In this document: positions 60,467 through 64,000 of the stretch, in pieces
Numbering within the stretch: the first letter of the stretch is position 1
Layout of the letters: each line of letters starts with the position of its first letter
NCBI RefSeq assembly: GCF_900115205.1
Contig: NZ_FOYQ01000002.1
Coordinates: 1,302,001-1,366,000, forward strand
Reading direction: 5' to 3'
DNA from: Robiginitalea myxolifaciens
GTDB lineage: Bacteria; Bacteroidota; Bacteroidia; Flavobacteriales; Flavobacteriaceae
Length of the DNA stretch: 64,000 nucleotides
Made by a program: the position numbers and the translations under genes
The notes under the pieces: model-generated
What the model saw: the letters and a program-made list of their open reading frames with translations, nothing else
What the model was told of the DNA's origin: nothing
Databases searched by the model: none

Positions 60467-60482
60467 ACCGGTTGGTTTAGGT

Positions 60483-61715
60483 TTAGATTAGTTGCTTTAA
60501 GGCAATCTCGAACGCGGTTCGGCTAAAATTCTTCCGCGTCGGATTCTGCTTAAATATATTCAAAATTGCCTTTCTAATCGTTTCCGAAGTGTCATTAAAT
60601 ATATCCTGGTCGTCCAGTGAGACCCTTCTTTCCATAAAATAAGCAAAAACACGGGCCATTCCACAATTCGAAATGAAGTCCGGGATCAGGCTTACCTGCC
60701 CATCCGTATACTCCATTATAGGGCCAAAAAAGATCTCCTTATCGGCAAAAGGCACATTGGCCCCACAGGAAATTACCTCGAGTCCGGTGTCCATGAGTTC
60801 GGTGATCTGGTCGCGGGTAACTAAGCGGGAAGCGGCACAGGGAGCAAAAATCTCCGCGGGCAGGTTCCAGATGCGCCGGTTCATTTCTTCAAAGGGAATC
60901 ATGTCCTCGGCAATCAGGGCATTTCCTTTCTTCTTGCGAAATAACTCCACAATTTCGTCATAGCTGAAGCCTTCCTCTTTGATAACTCCACCAGCCCGGT
61001 CAATGATCCCGACCACCCTGGCGCCCATTTTGGACAGAAAGAAAGCCGCGGCGCTCCCGACATTTCCAAATCCCTGCACAATAGCTCGTTTGCCTTCGAC
61101 GCTGGCGCCATGGACGTCGTAGTAGTGCTTGACAGCTTCGGCCACCCCAAAGCCGGTGATCATATCGGCAACGGTATATTTCCGCGCCAAATCCGGGGAA
61201 TAGTCGGCATTTTCAAGGACCTTGATCACTCCCAAGCGCAACTGCCCGATGCGGTTGATTTTATCGGCTTCGTTCGGCTTGAAGTGTCCGTTAAACACGC
61301 CTTCCTGTGGATGCCAAACCCCGGCTTCCTCTGTAATTGGAATTACCTCGTGGATTTCATCGACATTCAGGTCGCCGCCCGTGCCGTAATACGATTTGAG
61401 TAGGGGCGAAACCGCATTGTACCAGCGTTCCAGGACTCCCTTTTTGCGCGGGTCGTCCGGGTTGAAATTGATTCCGGATTTGGCCCCACCAATCGGTGGG
61501 CCGCTTACGGTAAACTTCACTTCCATGGTTTTGGCCAAAGAGAGTACCTCGTTCATATCCAATCCTTCCCGCATTCGGGTCCCTCCTCCGGCAGCACCAC
61601 CTCGCAGGGAATTGATAACCGTCCACCCTTCGGCTTCGGTCTCGGGATCCTTCCAGTGGAATACAATTTCAGGAGCTTTGTTCTCATACAGCTCCAGCAA
61701 TTCTCTCATTTCCAT
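60483..61715 (-). CDS. Glu/Leu/Phe/Val dehydrogenase (glutamate dehydrogenase type)
   Basis: A 410-residue enzyme of the GDH superfamily. The glycine-rich GGAAGGGTRM region, the catalytic-lysine segment GPPIGGAKSGINF and the dinucleotide-binding QGFGNVGSAAAFFL motif are intact. Oxidative deamination of an amino acid (most likely glutamate) is the expected reaction; Leu or Phe dehydrogenase activity cannot be excluded from the sequence. First gene of an operon with nhaD; divergent from the acyl-CoA dehydrogenase gene. Confidence 0.9.
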   Translation of the reverse strand: MEMRELLELYENKAPEIVFHWKDPETEAEGWTVINSLRGGAAGGGTRMREGLDMNEVLSLAKTMEVKFTVSGPPIGGAKSGINFNPDDPRKKGVLERWYNAVSPLLKSYYGTGGDLNVDEIHEVIPITEEAGVWHPQEGVFNGHFKPNEADKINRIGQLRLGVIKVLENADYSPDLARKYTVADMITGFGVAEAVKHYYDVHGASVEGKRAIVQGFGNVGSAAAFFLSKMGARVVGIIDRAGGVIKEEGFSYDEIVELFRKKKGNALIAEDMIPFEEMNRRIWNLPAEIFAPCAASRLVTRDQITELMDTGLEVISCGANVPFADKEIFFGPIMEYTDGQVSLIPDFISNCGMARVFAYFMERRVSLDDQDIFNDTSETIRKAILNIFKQNPTRKNFSRTAFEIALKQLI

Positions 61716-61737
61716 ATCAAAAATTTACAAAGGCCCA

Positions 61738-61745
61738 CAAATATA
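61738..61745 (-). promoter_or_regulatory. Promoter -7 box of the glutamate dehydrogenase gene
   Basis: TATATTTG on the minus strand fits TAnnTTTG, about 23 bases before the ATG at 61715; TTG stands 16 bases further upstream. It shares a short intergenic region with the divergent acyl-CoA dehydrogenase promoter. Confidence 0.55.
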
Positions 61746-61780
61746 AGATTTATCGAATCCGCAATGAATGTGCTTTTCTG

Positions 61781-61811
61781 TTGAATTCCGTCTAATTTGA
61801 AATTATATTTG
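61781..61811 (+). promoter_or_regulatory. Promoter of the acyl-CoA dehydrogenase gene
   Basis: TTG (61781-61783), 20 bases, then TATATTTG (61804-61811): a textbook Bacteroidota promoter. Transcription should begin near 61818, which excludes the upstream in-frame ATG at 61797 and supports the start at 61842. Confidence 0.8.
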
Positions 61812-61841
61812 TACCGCTTCATTGAAACAAGCGCAATAACT

Positions 61842-62984
61842 ATGGATTTTAGCCTCACGGAAGAGCAACGGATGGTGCGGGATGCAGCCCGCGATTTTGC
61901 ACGCACGGAATTACTGCCCGGCGTGATCGAAAGAGACGAAAAACAGGAGTTCCCCAAAGCGGAAGTAGCCAAGATGGGTGAGCTCGGCTTTATGGGGATG
62001 ATGGTCGATCCCAAGTACGGTGGAAGCGGTCTGGACACCCTTTCCTATGTACTGGTCATGGAAGAGCTTTCCAAGATCGACGCCTCGGCATCTGTGGTGG
62101 TCTCCGTGAATAATTCCCTGGTTTGCTGGGGGTTGGAAACCTTTGGAAATGAAGCGCAGAAGGAAAAGTACCTGAAACGCCTGGCTACAGGTGAGATCAT
62201 CGGTGCTTTCTGCCTGTCCGAGCCGGAAGCCGGGAGCGATGCCACGTCCCAGAAAACCACCGCCATTGATAAGGGCGACCACTATATCCTCAACGGTACC
62301 AAGAACTGGATTACCAATGGGAACAGTGCCGACGTTTATCTGGTAATTGCCCATACCCACCCCGAGAAAGGCCACAAAGGGATCAATGCCCTCATCGTGG
62401 AAAAAGGCATGGAAGGATTTGAAATCGGTATCAAGGAACAAAAAATGGGGATTCGTGGGAGCGACACGCATTCCCTGATGTTCACCGATGTAAAGGTGCC
62501 CAAGGAAAACCGCATCGGCGAAGATGGCTTCGGTTTTAAGTTTGCCATGAAAACCCTGGCAGGGGGAAGGATTGGGATCGCGGCCCAGGCCCTGGGTATT
62601 GCGGCCGGTGCTTACGAACTGGCACTGAAATACTCCAAGGAACGCAAGGCCTTTGGTACGGAAATCGCCAATCACCAGGCCATTGCCTTTAAGCTGGCCG
62701 ATATGCATACCCAGATTCAGGCTGCCCGAATGCTGGTTTACCAGGCCGCTGTAGACAAGGATAATGGAGACAACTACGACCTCTCCGGGGCAATGGCCAA
62801 ACTCTATGCCTCTCAGGTAGCGATGGAGGTAACAGTAGAAGCGGTACAGGTCCATGGCGGAAATGGATACGTTAAAGAGTACCATGTAGAGCGCCTGATG
62901 CGCGATGCCAAGATCACCCAGATCTATGAGGGCACCTCAGAAATCCAGAAAATTGTGATTTCAAGGAGCATTCTGCGAGATTAA
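61842..62984 (+). CDS. Acyl-CoA dehydrogenase
   Basis: A 380-residue flavoenzyme from the ATG at 61842 (start MDFSLTEEQRMVRDAARDFA, typical of the family). The N-terminal helical domain, the middle beta domain with FCLSEPEAGSDAT and WITNG, and the C-terminal helical domain with QVHGGNGYVKEY are complete. The catalytic glutamate is in IYEGTSEIQ. Oxidises acyl-CoA esters of a short or medium chain in beta-oxidation or amino-acid breakdown; the exact chain length cannot be told. Monocistronic. Confidence 0.95.
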   Translation: MDFSLTEEQRMVRDAARDFARTELLPGVIERDEKQEFPKAEVAKMGELGFMGMMVDPKYGGSGLDTLSYVLVMEELSKIDASASVVVSVNNSLVCWGLETFGNEAQKEKYLKRLATGEIIGAFCLSEPEAGSDATSQKTTAIDKGDHYILNGTKNWITNGNSADVYLVIAHTHPEKGHKGINALIVEKGMEGFEIGIKEQKMGIRGSDTHSLMFTDVKVPKENRIGEDGFGFKFAMKTLAGGRIGIAAQALGIAAGAYELALKYSKERKAFGTEIANHQAIAFKLADMHTQIQAARMLVYQAAVDKDNGDNYDLSGAMAKLYASQVAMEVTVEAVQVHGGNGYVKEYHVERLMRDAKITQIYEGTSEIQKIVISRSILRD

Positions 62985-62993
62985 GTGACAGCA

Positions 62994-63013
62994 CCCCCTC
63001 TTTCTATAGGGGG
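62994..63013. terminator. Short hairpin after the acyl-CoA dehydrogenase gene
   Basis: CCCCCT (62994-62999) and AGGGGG (63008-63013) with an eight-base loop, ten bases after the stop codon. There is no clear T-run after it, so termination is uncertain. Confidence 0.4.
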
Positions 63014-63134
63014 CTATCTTCAAATAGCAATAATTTCCTCAGAATAACCCCTGTTTTTGACGGGCAGGGAAAAATTTGCCCTTAGCTATTGGCAATTCTT
63101 CAATTTCACCCCTTTGGATTTTACAGATTATGAA

Positions 63135-63170
63135 AAATTCAAAGGTTTTTTGTGAACCTTGAATTTCTTT
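63135..63170 (+). promoter_or_regulatory. Hairpin in the gltB upstream region
   Basis: AAATTCAAAGGTT (63135-63147) and AACCTTGAATTT (63155-63166) form a stem with one bulged A and a seven-base loop, followed by CTTT. It may be a terminator for upstream transcription. A TATTTTTG box (63214-63221) fits the -7 consensus just upstream of gltB. Confidence 0.4.
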
Positions 63171-63244
63171 AGGATTATCACAAAATGCACTGAATATTTG
63201 CTAACTGTTATGCTATTTTTGGTCGAATCCCTCAATAAAATAGC

Positions 63245-64000
63245 ATGGAAGCACAAGGCCTATACCTCCCGGAATTTGAACACGACAACTGTGGTGCGGG
63301 GTTTATCTGCAGCCTCAAGGGAATTAAGTCCAACGACGTTATTCACAAGGCGCTGGACATCCTGGAGAAACTGGAACACCGCGGGGCGGTAAGTGCCGAT
63401 GGAAAAACCGGAGACGGAGCGGGAATCCTAATCGATATTCCACACGAATTTTTTCAGGAAGTCTGCGACTTTGAGTTACCGGCTCCCGGTTCCTATGCCG
63501 TAGCCAATGTTTTCCTGCCGCAGCGAGAGAACCAACGCAACTACTGCACAGAACTCTTTGAAGCCGAGTTGGCCAAACAGGGATTGCCCTTATTGGGGTG
63601 GAGGGATGTGCCTGTAAATCGAAGGGTCCCGGGCCGTATCGCCGCAGAAACAGAGCCTTTTGTAAAACAGATTTTTATCGGCAAACCGGAAGCCTTGGAA
63701 GATGCCGCATTTGAGCGTTCCTTATTTATCGCCCGAAAAGTAACCGAGCATGCTGTCGCCGATTCCAAACTCTCGGAACGTGGCTACTTTTATCTCCCCA
63801 GCCTTTCCACCCGAATTATCATATTCAAAGGGCTGCTGATGCCCCTGGACATCAAGCGCTATTACCAGGACCTGATGGACCCCCGTGTAGTTACCCGTTT
63901 GGCCCTGGTGCACCAACGCTTTTCGACCAACACCTTCCCTACCTGGGATCTCGCCCAACCGTTTCGCTACATGTGCCACAACGGGGAGATCAATACCCTG
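63245..64000 (+). CDS. gltB: Glutamate synthase large subunit (partial)
   Basis: The first 252 codons of a long gene that runs off the right edge. The start ATG (63245) gives MEAQGLYLPEFEHDNCGAGF; after removal of a 15-residue propeptide Cys16 becomes the N-terminal nucleophile of the class II glutamine amidotransferase domain. HRGAVSADGKTGDGAGIL, LVHQRFSTNTFPTWDLAQPF and RYMCHNGEINTL are classic GltB sequence. It transfers the amide nitrogen of glutamine to 2-oxoglutarate. The small subunit is outside the window. Confidence 0.96.
   Translation, partial: MEAQGLYLPEFEHDNCGAGFICSLKGIKSNDVIHKALDILEKLEHRGAVSADGKTGDGAGILIDIPHEFFQEVCDFELPAPGSYAVANVFLPQRENQRNYCTELFEAELAKQGLPLLGWRDVPVNRRVPGRIAAETEPFVKQIFIGKPEALEDAAFERSLFIARKVTEHAVADSKLSERGYFYLPSLSTRIIIFKGLLMPLDIKRYYQDLMDPRVVTRLALVHQRFSTNTFPTWDLAQPFRYMCHNGEINTL

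Noticed and set aside
1-64000. CRISPR array or direct-repeat array
   Set aside because: No regularly spaced short repeats were seen; the repeat units found are coding (YD-like repeats) or dispersed.

Overview
The window looks like a chromosomal segment of a member of the Bacteroidota, most likely a marine-type Flavobacteriaceae. This rests on a SusC-type TonB plug sequence, LytTR and DUF families typical of that phylum, a DUF58/MoxR/BatA cluster, and several promoters of the Bacteroidota form (TTG, about 20 bases, TAnnTTTG). The genus cannot be told from the sequence alone. Most genes lie on the minus strand.

Region 1 (1-27.4 kb, fairly GC-rich by eye) is a well-packed core: a DUF4159-MoxR-DUF58-BatA cluster, a TldD/TldE metalloprotease pair, a giant alpha-2-macroglobulin-like protein carrying an inserted TonB-plug module, a membrane DUF922-type putative zinc peptidase with YD-like repeats, a three-gene YtxH/holin-like envelope operon, a 1-Cys peroxiredoxin, and a five-gene minus-strand operon. 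That operon holds a CPA1 antiporter, a TolC fused to a periplasmic-binding-protein-like domain, an RND adaptor, an RND pump and a K+-channel-like protein, with gaps or overlaps of at most 22 bases.

Region 2 (about 27.5-55.1 kb) is visibly more AT-rich, apart from the metalloprotease at 33.7-36.1 kb. It is a collection of small, mostly single, unrelated accessory genes: SRPBCC, three DUF1801 proteins, AraC, DJ-1, SDR, YceI, DinB, TraB/GumN, a lipoprotein phosphatidylserine-decarboxylase-like enzyme, alpha/beta hydrolases, an adenylate/guanylate cyclase and several unknown membrane proteins. From 54 to 39 kb every gene reads the same way. Related intergenic repeats, a YceI gene fragment and a truncated cyclase-like remnant show repeated gain and loss here. 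No integrase, transposase or CRISPR was seen. A tRNA-Val(TAC) with tandem hairpins at its 3' side marks the right edge.

Region 3 (55.5-64 kb) is again GC-richer housekeeping: folC behind tonB-exbD-exbB, a glutamate dehydrogenase-NhaD antiporter pair, a divergent acyl-CoA dehydrogenase, and the 5' part of gltB running off the window.

The most interesting items are the macroglobulin with a TonB plug near its bait-region position, the TolC/binding-protein fusion inside an ion-transport and efflux operon, and the cassette-like organisation of region 2.
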